64,000 nt of DNA, from NCBI GenBank assembly GCA_963693285.1, contig OY848922.1:2964923-3028922 (forward strand), in the 5' to 3' direction. The position numbers and the translations under genes are program-made. This DNA comes from Xestospongia muta. Taxonomy: Eukaryota; Porifera; Demospongiae; Haplosclerida; Petrosiidae. Below, piece by piece: positions 1-9,674 of the stretch; the stretch's first letter is position 1, and each line of letters begins with the position of its first letter. Below the pieces are notes generated by a model. That model was not told the DNA's origin. It saw nothing but the letters and a program-made list of their open reading frames with translations, and made no database searches.

Positions 1-1370
1 TTTGTTTACATTATGAATGTAAAAGAAAAAGAATCAGAAAACCTTCCTACCTAGACCAATGGATTGATATACGTCATATTTACAAAGTATCATGTGTACA
101 CTATGTGACTTTAAAATATTAAATACTTTAGACATTTTATGAGAGAAAGCCTGCTGGATTAAAAGGAGCATTAGAAGATTTAGGACTACTTTTTAAAGGA
201 AGAGAACACTCAGGTGTAAGAATATTATATCGTTTGTTGTTGCTGTTGTTGTTATACAGTTTTTATTTTAGGACTAGATGATGCTCGGAATACTGCCCTG
301 CTTTGTTCTCATATGATCAAAGATGGATGTCAGTTAAAGATTACTAAGTCCATTCATCAGCCTAAAGTCAGTATTTCAATAAATTATGATTATTAATCAT
401 TATTTGGTCATTTTGTGTTGTAAAGGTTGTTGGTTTATGCACTAAGAACAATATAAAACAAGACCACAGAGACCAAAAAGTCATAACTAATCCATGTACA
501 ACTTCTACTGAGAAAATATCTATGGGAAATGAAGCTGTAATCGAGGCTATTGAAACAAGACAATCATTTAGTAAGAGTACTATCAGTGAACTATCAAACA
601 AGATAGATCTCCCCTGTAATGATGATACTTTTGACATATCTCCTGAAACGTTGCTTGAAATAGATCTACTAGTTAAAAATGAAATGGCTACAACATCAGA
701 ACATCCTCAAGTCACTACTGGTAATAACCTAATATCAAAACCAAGGTGTGTGTCTACATTATGTAATCAATACACACCATCAACATCTACTGTTGTATCA
801 CATGTACAACCTTTAACACTACTACCATCAGCTACCATCAATATTGATTCACTCATATCATCTACTACATCTTCTGTTACTCATCACAGCCCAAAACAAC
901 TGATGACTCCTCTGTGTACTAAACGTGATGAGTATTATACATCAACACCTATTACCACTAGTTGTAATAAACAACAAACCACATTCAAAACACCAACATT
1001 ATTAGTATATACTAGTACTAATGCAAGCACCAGCAATACTAGAGACAGTATAAGAAACTGTAGTGAGACAAGTATCAATAATTCTTCAAAAAGTTTATTT
1101 AAGACACCAAACACTGCAGAACGGATACATGTAAAAGACTCTTCCAGTCATTATCAAGATTTAAAGGTCACTCCACCTTTTTGTGACTGTGGTAAAAGGT
1201 CACGCCGTAAAATTACAAGTACACCTGGACCTAATGAGGGCCAATCTTTTTTTGCTTGTTCTAAGAGTAGGAGAAATGGTTGTGGTTTTTTCCAGTGGGA
1301 ATATTCTTTAATGACAGGATCACCAATGAATCATGATGGATGTAAATTAGAATCTGAATATGAGGACTGA
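1..1370 (+). CDS. ERI2: ERI2-like exonuclease with C-terminal GRF zinc finger (5' part outside window)
   Basis: Four exons are readable: about 55-86, 132-213, 272-366 and 426-1370 (stop TGA). The first three encode the end of a DEDDh exonuclease domain: QWIDIRHIYK, then FYERKPAGLKGALEDLGL, then GREHSGLDDARNTALL, the conserved last block of the ERI1/ERI2/3'hExo family. A long Ser/Thr/Asn-rich linker follows. The protein ends in a GRF-type zinc finger with the CDCGKRSRR and FFACSKSRRNGCGFFQWE blocks, which supply the Cys ligands. Exonuclease plus C-terminal GRF finger is the ERI2 (EXOD1) architecture; ERI1 has a SAP domain instead. The family trims 3' ends of RNA or DNA, and the GRF finger probably binds nucleic acid. 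The N-terminal exonuclease motifs lie upstream of the window. Its stop is about 120 bp from the stop of the convergent T-box gene. Confidence 0.85.
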
Positions 1371-1493
1371 GTTATTAATATATAGATAACTTTATAACAT
1401 TGAATTTTGACTAATAATAAGTTGAATGTGCCAAGGAAAAATAAAATAAAACAACAATTTAGAAGTTAAATTTCTATTCATGTAGGATTTCCA

Positions 1494-3367
1494 TCACATA
1501 AAGACATCATCTTCATAGTTAACATCAATAATAGTTGGTGGATCACAGTATTGTGGACAGTCTGGCATTTTAATGGGACTTACAGTCACATCTTGAGATT
1601 CCAAACACATCCTTCAATAAAAAAGCTCACAACTCTCTAAATGATATTGAAGTAACTTACTGAGATGCTTGATGAAGATATGGCTCTGAAAATGATACAT
1701 TGTGATCCAATAATGGAGGTGGATACATCAAAGCACTGTTGTAAAGACCACTCTCATCTGGCCAAAAGTTAAATGGATAGCCATACGGGCTTTCTAGTGG
1801 TAGAGGAGTAGTAGATGGTATAGTTGGGACCCAGTTGTTTGGGCAGACCATTTCTAAACAGTTATTGGGACTGTCTAAACCTTTGTGGAAAGGAAAAGGA
1901 CGCATGACCCAACAATCAGAACTTAAAGTGATAAATGCATGATGTAGTAATTTAAAGAGAGGTGAGAACTTAACAACAATTTGCACCTCAATTACCTGAT
2001 TCTTCTACACTGCTATCACTTTGTTTGTTGATCTGTACATTGGATGGTGTAAGAGTTTGATGTTGAGGAGGAGAAACTGTTTTTGTTGGGCTAGGAAAGT
2101 CATCTCCTTTTTTCACTGGTTCATTGGTAGTCTCTGAGGTTATGGAGTCTCGAAATGCACGGGCATACGGATTATTTTCAATTTTCAAATGTGTCATCTG
2201 ATAAAAGCAAATATTATATTTGTTAATAGTTATTGGCTGATGTGTTAGGGTGATAATAGCATTGTTTTGCTGTTTCTTACCTTGCTGTTTTGATACGCAG
2301 TAACAGCAATGAAAGTTGTATCTGGAAATTGGAATGATTGAGTTACTGGCTTGTCATTTTTAGATTCATGTGTAATCCGAATAGAAGGAATGTACCTTTG
2401 CATCGAATTGAGAATGATCTATAATTTATAGGATAATGATTGTAAATGTGACAAAGACACACAATATTAGTAATGTTGTAGTGATTATGATGATCTTACC
2501 TGATCATTGAATTCAGTTGATTTATTGTTAGTTAATTTGGCTAACTTAAACGATATTGGTTTCTCCATCCAGTAGACTCCAGTATTTGGTGAATCAGGAT
2601 GAGGATAACTGCGATAAGTGAATTGTTTGTCTACTTTTCCCACTGCTACCCAACCTTGTTCCGTGTATTTGAAACGACGATCATCTGCTGGTAAAACTTC
2701 AAGTTGCATGGAGTAAAGAGAGTCTGGAGATAGACCATCAACAGAAATAATAATTGCTGGAAACATTCTCCTACAGAATATAAATGTATAAAGAAGGCAA
2801 TCAAATACAGAGCAAAACAAGCTACAGGTCTTACCTTCCATTTTTTGTGATAACCATTTCAGTTCCTACAAAAGAGAAGCGCTGCCATATATCTGAGTTC
2901 ACTAACTCTACTTTACATGTAGGATAACTTGGGGTAGGCATGAAGTGTTTGCGAGCATATTGTGGTTTTTGGTTCTGCTGAGTCTTATTCTTTTCATTGC
3001 TTTCGTCCTCGCCATCAATGTATTTGACAAACTGCTCCAATTCCTCCATGTTTGCTGCGTTTTCTCCTTCTACGTCTAAGTCTGGCAGAGTAACGTTATT
3101 CCACACGTCGTCTAGTAAATCTTCGCTGATTATATCTGGGAGTAGGCCTTCGATCTCCTCTTCCAAAGAGTCGTATGAGGTTTGATCAGTTAGTACCGCT
3201 TCGTACATATCACTGTCTTCAATTAAAGATATCTCCATCGAGGGATGACAAGTTTCGACATTAGAAGGTGAATTCAGCCTCAAAGCTTCCTGTACAGCCA
3301 CCGAAATATCGTAGGGTTGGGGTAATTGATTGAGGCTTATGGGACTAACTGGGCTTGTAGCAGTCAT
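1494..3367 (-). CDS. T-box transcription factor A (divergent)
   Basis: The gene has at least six exons: start ATG at 3367, exon 1 to about 2835, then 2500-2770, 2281-2418, 1996-2197, about 1661-1940 and 1494-1610. The N-terminal ~155 residues are acidic and poorly conserved. The T-box begins with SDIWQRFSFVGTEMVITKNGRR and continues with MFPAIIISVDG, a tryptophan-containing GWVAVGK block, SYPHPDSPNTGVYW, FKLAKLTNN, a IILNSMQRYIPSI block and FIAVTAYQN followed by MTHLKIENNPYARAFRD. This covers the DNA-contacting loops of the family (TAYQN and the NPxAxxFRD helix). The C-terminal tail is Pro/Ser-rich and ends DVNYEDDVFM. T-box proteins are nuclear sequence-specific transcription factors. It is related to the + strand neighbour but clearly diverged from it. 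The subfamily (Brachyury, Tbx2/3 and so on) cannot be assigned by eye. The acceptor of the fifth exon is uncertain. Confidence 0.9.
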
Positions 3368-3716
3368 CCTGTTAGCTGCAAAAAGAGATCTACTTGCATG
3401 CTAATTAACTGCGCAGCGTCAAATCGTGTACAGCGTTTAAAAACTGACTTTCTAAGGCGTAGTCTAGGACGTGCTAACAAATGCTAATGCTAGGAATGAG
3501 TTTAACTCCATTCTCTATTATCACTGATTATTGTTATTACTCGACCTAGCATGCGCTCCATTGCCCTTAAAGGGCACATGCAGGAACTACGTGTAAAATG
3601 TACGATTAACTTTACACCTCCGAAGTGCTGTTGAGGGCTACGGTACAATTCTGCATAACACATTAGAACGTAAAAGGTGTTTTAAGTTGCTCGAAAAGTT
3701 CGTAAACGGAGCGATC
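3368..3716. promoter_or_regulatory. Shared intergenic promoter of the divergent T-box pair
   Basis: This ~350-bp gap separates the start codons of two divergently transcribed T-box genes and must hold both promoters. Two near-matches to the T-box half-site (consensus TCACACCT or AGGTGTGA) face each other, TTTACACCT at 3611-3619 and AGGTGT at 3675-3680. Near 3563-3576 there is a short inverted repeat, GCCCTT then AAGGGC. Autoregulation is possible but the half-sites are imperfect. Confidence 0.4.
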
Positions 3717-5139
3717 ATGAGTATCCAGATTTCTCCAGAAGACATTACCCCAACAATACAAGAGGGATACTGGGAAGAGAAAGAAGAAATCCCTCTTCAG
3801 TCTGTTGGATCAGAAGATGTTAGTATGAGCACAAAGACATTAGAGACAGCAGACATCACAGATCATGTAAATATTTCAACACCAATGGAAGACGATACTA
3901 TTGACTTGGAAGAGATTGATGAGTCTTCCTCATCGCCTTTGACAGCCACACCTAATAGTGGTATTGTGCTTACACTTGACAATGCAGATTTGTGGACAAA
4001 ATTTTCAGAAGCTGGTACAGAAATGATTATTACCAAATCTGGACGGTGAGTAATAGTTAATAATATTATCTAAATCATCAATTTTTATCTATAGACGTAT
4101 GTTTCCATCATTTGTTGTGAGTGTAAATGGTCTACAAACAGATCAGAAATACACTATGACATTCCAATGTAACTCAGCTGATAACAAACGCTACAAGTTT
4201 GTTAATTCTAACTGGGCAGTTGCTGGAAAGGCGGAGAGTCACATTAATGAGCTACTCTCATATGTTCATCCTGACTCACCTGCTTATGGCAGACATTGGT
4301 TGCACAATAAAATCCAGTTTAAGAAAGTGAAGTTGACAAACAATAAGTCTCGCAAAGGACAAGTATTATTATACTTTGTAAAGATCTTAAGTAATAATTA
4401 TTTGTTTTTTACAGATTGCTTTAAATTCAATGCACAAATATATTCCATGTGTTATTGTCAGCAAATTTATTTCAAAAAAGAAGTCAGAGGTTGTACATGT
4501 ACAAACTTTTCCAGAGGCAACCTTCTATGCTGTAACAGCATATCAAAATGACCAGGTCTATGAACTGACACACTACTATATTCATCCTTTTTGTAGGTGA
4601 CACAGTTAAAAATAGATCACAACCCGTTTGCCAAGGCCTTCCGAGATACTCCTTCAGATCAGGATGTCCCTCCTAGGTAAATCTTAGCAGTAACAAACAA
4701 ATAAAACTTAGCTATCATTTACAGTAGATTTAATTACCATACCAACTGGTTCTCAGGTCAACCTTCATCTCTCAGTCCAAGATGGCCACCAACATCTCCC
4801 CTTCTAACTCCTACTCCATATCCACAACCATCACCACTTTTGAGTCCAAAATGGCCACCAATGTCCCCATTAGTTACCCCATATCATGGAGATTTTACAC
4901 AAGGTAAGAGAAGTGCCACTTAATCATATACTAGTCTTTCTCTAGTAACATTTAGTCAAATGTCTCCAGGTACTTTGCCAATAACAGGTCCATCTCCTCT
5001 CCCCCAGTTTGGATCAGTGTTTGGTTCATGGGATACAACATTGGGTTCAAATGTGTTTCGGCCATCTCTTCCATTACCGTCATTACCTACATTGCCTACA
5101 TCAACCAGTCATGATACAAATTATAATACAAATAAATAA
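3717..5139 (+). CDS. T-box transcription factor B
   Basis: Six exons join in frame to 396 residues: 3717-4045, 4095-4362, 4415-4555, 4597-4676, 4725-4903 and 4946-5139. The ATG at 3717 is the first in-frame methionine. An acidic N-terminus of ~85 residues is followed by the T-box: LWTKFSEAGTEMIITKSGRR, MFPSFVVSVNGL, RYKFVNSNWAVAGKAE, YVHPDSPAYGRHWL, KVKLTNNK, IALNSMHKYIPCVIV, FYAVTAYQNDQ and VTQLKIDHNPFAKAFRD. All core family blocks are present, so it should bind DNA. The tail is rich in Pro, Ser and Trp with repeated WPP blocks, suggesting a transactivation region. It lies head-to-head with the other T-box gene and shares its exon plan through the T-box, so the pair probably arose by local inverted duplication. 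The gene is closer to the family consensus than its partner. Confidence 0.93.
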
Positions 5140-5214
5140 ATAAACTCAAATAAATAAATAAACTATCAAAAGTTTATGTTTTGGAAACTTAACTTCATTA
5201 GATTAACAATATTG

Positions 5215-5677
5215 TTAATACATTTTTTTGGTTTCTTTGATATTATGTAAAACATCTAATAGTTTTTCTTCTACAACTCTATGTTTCATAACATATTCTC
5301 CATTAATGTGTATCACTGGTATATCATATCTATATAACTTGTGCCATGTTGAATTCTCTGGAATATCAATGTACACCTCTTCATATCTGAACTGTGTTAT
5401 TATAATGTAATGAAACAAATATATAACTTATACCTTATTCATGTGTTTGTTTAGTACAATCTTTGCTTCATCACACAATGGGCAACGACCCTGAAATTAT
5501 TAAGATATATATTATAATTAAAAAAGCAACATAACTGCTGTATTTTGTCTATAAATTTTCATTAATATAAAGAGATTATTTATGCAATTTCCTATCATTT
5601 ACCATTTTGGTAAAGAGAGTCAGGACCGGCAATCTTGTAGTGTTAGAAATATATCTGATAAATTGTATTCCATTCAT
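5215..5677 (-). CDS. Glutaredoxin-like protein (C5orf63/YDR286C type)
   Basis: Three exons (5603-5677, 5434-5490, 5215-5391) join in frame to 102 residues. The protein begins MNGIQFIRYISNT, then LPVLTLFTK, a GRCPLCDEAK redox motif, EEVYIDIPEN, the cis-proline strand YDIPVIHINGEYV and a short C-terminal helix ending KKMY. A thioredoxin fold with a CPxC active site and an IPV cis-proline loop defines the glutaredoxin-like DUF836 group, small proteins presumed to act in thiol-disulfide chemistry. Family members usually have TKxxCPLCDEA; here the two residues before CPLC are G-R. The start codon is 73 bp from that of the divergent VAMP4 gene, with a GT-box (TGGGCGTGGC) at 5687-5696 between them. 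Confidence 0.85.
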
Positions 5678-5686
5678 CGTACTTTG

Positions 5687-5696
5687 TGGGCGTGGC
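5687..5696 (+). promoter_or_regulatory. GT/GC-box (Sp/KLF-like) in a bidirectional promoter
   Basis: TGGGCGTGGC lies in the 73-bp gap between the glutaredoxin-like and VAMP4 start codons. Similar boxes occur just upstream of IVD (53207-53216, reverse), EI24/ASTE1 (58621-58630) and GNL1 (63471-63480). Sp/KLF zinc-finger factors bind such boxes; the role here is inferred. Confidence 0.4.
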
Positions 5697-5750
5697 TCAT
5701 TATTGAAAATTATTAAAAGCTGAGGTGTGGCCTTGATTAGTAAACTGAAG

Positions 5751-6706
5751 ATGCCTCCTAAATTTAAGAGAGGACAGAACGACAATCCGGATAGAGTGAG
5801 TAATATAAATTGTAACAAGACACTTACCTGTTGATTTTGACAGGTTCAGCTACTAGGCCTGGATTCCTCTGATGAAGAAGAAGAAGAAATGTAATCATGT
5901 GACTCATCACATGACATATTTCATTACTTTTCTTTAGTTTTGTGAATAGTTCTCCTCATGTACCTCATTCAAGTCGAACACAGCCTGCTCGAGGTCACCA
6001 GGACCCAAAAATTAAACAGTAAGTTCCTATTGTGTTGTTAAATCCTATTTGGTCGACACTGAATGATCCAAATTAGTTGTAACAAAGCTTACATGTAGAC
6101 CTTAACCTTTTAATATATATAAATGCATTTCAAAGGAGTTGATATCTTGGAACATACCCTTTATCTACTGGGGTTTACTGGATCCTTGAAACCATCAATG
6201 ATATAGAACACAGTCATTCGTCTTTTATACATTGTAATATAATGAATACATTATATGTCCCCAATAATGTATTCTTGTGTTACATGTCACTGGTTTTGGT
6301 AGAGTTCAGAATCAAGTATCAGGTGTTATTTCAACTATGAAAGATAACATCAATCGAGTGTTAGAAAGAGGAGATAAACTTGAAGATTTAGAAGAGAAAT
6401 CAGGTCCAAAATTCCTTTACCATTTATACTGTTAATTTTTATATATATAGAGGGGTTAGCTGAGAGTGCTTCTCAGTTTAGAACGAGTTCTCGTCGGCTA
6501 GAACGAAAAATGTGGTGGAAAAATTGCAGAGTAAGTGTACTGTGAATAAATGAATAATTTCTCTCTTTTCTTTTAGTTAAAATTGGTTTTGGCGGCAATT
6601 GTTGGTATAATAATACTAATAATAATAAGTGAGTAGACAAATATTAATTCATATAATAATGTCATCTCTTTTTGTAGTAATTATCGTTGTAAAGACACAG
6701 AACTAA
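5751..6706 (+). CDS. VAMP4: Vesicle-associated membrane protein 4 (R-SNARE)
   Basis: Seven exons (5751-5795, 5844-5890, 5938-6018, 6303-6403, 6451-6530, 6577-6628, 6678-6706) join in frame to 144 residues, close to the 141 of human VAMP4. The start MPPKFKRGQND matches the VAMP4 N-terminus, followed by the acidic di-leucine type segment LLGLDSSDEEEEE that sorts VAMP4 to the trans-Golgi network. The SNARE helix begins IKQVQNQVSGVISTMKDNI and carries the zero-layer arginine in VLERGDKL. The juxtamembrane part is RKMWWKNCRLK, and the protein ends in one hydrophobic C-terminal anchor very rich in isoleucine. It would act in fusion between endosome and trans-Golgi membranes. The small exons and short introns are typical of this locus; the third intron (6019-6302) is the longest and shows nothing notable. 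Confidence 0.95.
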
Positions 6707-6896
6707 GTCAAAAGACAATATGCTAATAAATACATTGCCCTTTTATGAGCTTTATAAATTATTTATCCACCTTCATACGTTTTATCATTAACAATTCACA
6801 AGTCAGACAACATAATGTCAGCTGGATATAAACTTCCATATGTAAGGAGCTATATTGAAAATGAAACCATTTAATATTGGAGGTTATCATAGTAAA

Positions 6897-7028
6897 TTAA
6901 TTTATACCTATTCTCATTGATGCGATGATTGTGGCAAAAAGAAATACAGTACCGATCAGTTGACGTCTAGCACCTTTCTTTTGCTCAGCTAGTTCCAAGC
7001 CTTGCTCTTCAGCTCCCAATCTCTTCAT
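6897..7028 (-). CDS. Small single-pass membrane protein, hypothetical
   Basis: The ATG at 7028 opens 43 codons, starting MKRLGAEEQGLELAEQ, then a KKGARRQ basic stretch and one hydrophobic segment (LIGTVFLFATIIASM). This has the look of a small membrane protein with a charged N-terminal half. A GT within the last codons (ATAG then GTATAAAT) could be a splice donor, with an acceptor CAG near 6813 that would give a slightly different short tail. It is divergent from KDM8, with 179 bp between start codons. I do not recognise the family. It may be real because of its position, composition and spacing, but the ORF is short. Confidence 0.4.
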   Translation of the reverse strand: MKRLGAEEQGLELAEQKKGARRQLIGTVFLFATIIASMRIGIN

Positions 7029-7207
7029 GTTATTACAATTATTATAACAGTTAAACACGTGGTTATTAAAATTTATAGTTGTACGGAAATATACGGAAAT
7101 GTTCTGAAATTTATATGGAAAGTAAGTGAATGATAATAATAATTGTACTCCGTATACTACATTGAGCTGATAAATTTTTAACCCATTACTATTGCTGTCC
7201 ATTGAGT

Positions 7208-8455
7208 ATGACTGTGTCCATTGAATCTTTGATATCAGAACTGTCATCATTGGTAAGAAATGGAGATATAATGAAAGAGATCATAACAAATTTAGACCAA
7301 CTCTACACACCAGCTAAAACAAGCATATTGACAGCAGCAGAAAAAGGTATTATTTCCTTTAAGGAGAACCAGTATGAAAATAGTAAACAATGGTTGCTAG
7401 TGATGTCTGATTGGACGTGGGAGCAGTTACATTGTGGTCACTGGAAAGATGTACCTCGAGCTTACAGGAATCTGTATTCAGTGATAGCATTAATGCATGG
7501 ATTAGTATTGAGTTGTCAAGGGTATTATAACGAAGCTTTAGTTGTCGTCGACAAGGGACTTTTGTTAGGAGCACCAATACTGGATCAAAAACTTCATACT
7601 TTTGCAACAGTATTAACAGCAAAACTTAATTCAGTTACAAGCAGTACTAACATTGACTCAGTAGAATTTACCAATACACATTCAGAAATAGAGTCAATGC
7701 CAACAGGAGTAACTAATTTAGATAAAGTGGAATTTTCCACTAATTCAACTACTAGTTGGAAACACAAGATACGTTGTCGTAGTTATCATCCAGTTACTGA
7801 GATATATCCCTCTAAATCAATAAAAACCACCAAGGAGGAGGAGGAGGAGGAAATAGATGGGACTAGTGTTACAGATCTTTATTGTCCATCTTTGGAAGTA
7901 TTTAAAGAGTTCATGAAAACTGAAACTCCAGTTATTGTAAGAGGTTGTATGAGACATTGGCCTGCTATGAGCAGCAATCAATGGAGGTGAGGTGAAATTC
8001 TTCCATTACTCCTATAAATGAAGAATAAGTATCTTTTTCTAATATAAGAATTGATACTGTAATTATCTATTTTATTTGACAAGAAATATATACCACACAG
8101 TACTTGATTTAAACCTGTACATAACACTGTAGTAAGGATTTCCTGTTTATAACAAATAGTGTCTTTTTGATTTATTTCTTCTTAGTATTGATTATTTGAA
8201 GAGACTGGCTGGTCCTCGTACTGTACCAGTTGAGATAGGTCTACGATATACTGATGAAGACTGGTCTCAAACATTAATGACTATATCTGATTTTATTGAT
8301 AAGTATATACTACTACAAGTAAGTTTATTAATTATTAACATGATATAATATGTCTTTTCAATGATTATTGTAGAAAGAACCAATAGAGAAAGGGTATATG
8401 GCACAACATCAACTTTTTGATCAAGTAAGTATATTGATTTAGATAGAGAGAGAGA

Positions 8456-8510
<55 letters not shown>

Positions 8511-9332
8511 GCAATTTTTTGGTTTAAGGCCTTGCACAACAGGTTTTATTAAGTTTTTACATACTTCATGTTTTACTCCAGTAGATTATTTTGTTAATCT
8601 CAAATAATACAAGACTCTTGTAGTATTAAAAAATTTTCATATTTTTTTTGTATACAGATACCAGAATTGCAAAAAGATATCTGTATTCCTGATTATTGTT
8701 GCCTCACTCTTAAAGAAAATGATTCAAATGAAGAAGATGTAAAGATCAACGCATGGTTTGGACCCAAAGGAACTATATCTCCTCTTCATTATGATCCCCA
8801 ACACAATTTGTTATCTCAAGTATGAACTGTTTTATCATGTATTCACAATGTACTGTGTTTAGGTAATGGGTGAAAAATATATCAAACTTTTCTCTCAGAC
8901 ACAGACACCATATCTCTATCCTCATGATGGTCTCCTCACTAACACTAGTCAAGTAAGCGAACACAAACTGACTTTTTATGAGTTTTCAGTCTGTTATTGT
9001 AAGAATGTTATAATTATTTTATCTACATGTACTGTATACTATAATCCACAACTGCTTTAGATACAAAATGTAATAATTGAATAAGAGACAACAGCCTTTC
9101 TGAATTAAAATTCATTCTATTTTTGAAATGATCCACAAAATTAACATAATACAACTCCTTTCAATAGGTCGATGTAGAGAGACCAGACTTGTTGAAGTTC
9201 CCTCTATTTTCTCAAGCTAAAAGCTCTGAGTGTTATCTTAAATCTGGTGACATGTTGTACATTCCTCCACAATATTGGCATTATGTAAGATCTCTAACTG
9301 TGAGCTTTTCTGTAAGTTTTTGGTGGAGTTAA
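7208..9332 (+). CDS. KDM8: JmjC dioxygenase KDM8/JMJD5
   Basis: Six exons (7208-7986, 8186-8318, 8374-8424, 8658-8819, 8863-8952, 9168-9332) give exactly 459 codons plus stop. The N-terminal ~240 residues are the helical JMJD5 domain ([38 protein letters not shown]). The JmjC part starts [26 protein letters not shown] and continues to [21 protein letters not shown]. Fe(II) ligands are His365 and Asp367 in the HYD motif and His443 in QYWHYV, and the protein ends in the family's [12 protein letters not shown]8 enzymes are 2-oxoglutarate oxygenases, shown to hydroxylate arginine and reported to act on histone H3. All key residues are intact. Intron 3 contains a (GA)n tract right after the donor. 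It converges on the C3G gene, with 342 bp between stop codons. Confidence 0.96.
8444..8508. repeat. (GA)n microsatellite in a KDM8 intron
   Basis: An almost pure GA array of ~65 bp lies ~20 bp downstream of the exon 3 donor of KDM8. Translations through it give meaningless Ser-Leu runs. Confidence 0.9.
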
Positions 9333-9674
9333 AAATAACTGATGATTTTAAAAGAAAACTGTTGTTAGCATTTTATATCATTTTTTTCATCTAACATACA
9401 AAATCATACAGTAATTAAAATAATTATGATACAACAACTCAAAAAACTGAAGACATAAAAATGATTCTCGTTATAAGATGAGAGATCTGAGGAAATGGGT
9501 GATTGCAAGAGTCTGATATATATATATATATTAATATATATATATGATAGCAACAGTGGGAATAAAAGTCAAATACGAAAATAAATGATTCACTGATATA
9601 ATATTAATAAACTGATGCCCAAGGCAGTAATACTTGTATAATCTACACACACATTAAATAAAACACAGAGGACA
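9333..9674. other. Convergent 3' intergenic gap
   Basis: This AT-rich gap lies between the stops of KDM8 and C3G and holds a short TA tract near 9519-9546. I see no gene in it. Confidence 0.6.

Noticed and set aside
3687..3716. Upstream TTG start for the + strand T-box gene
   Set aside because: The first ATG is at 3717; a non-AUG start has no support.
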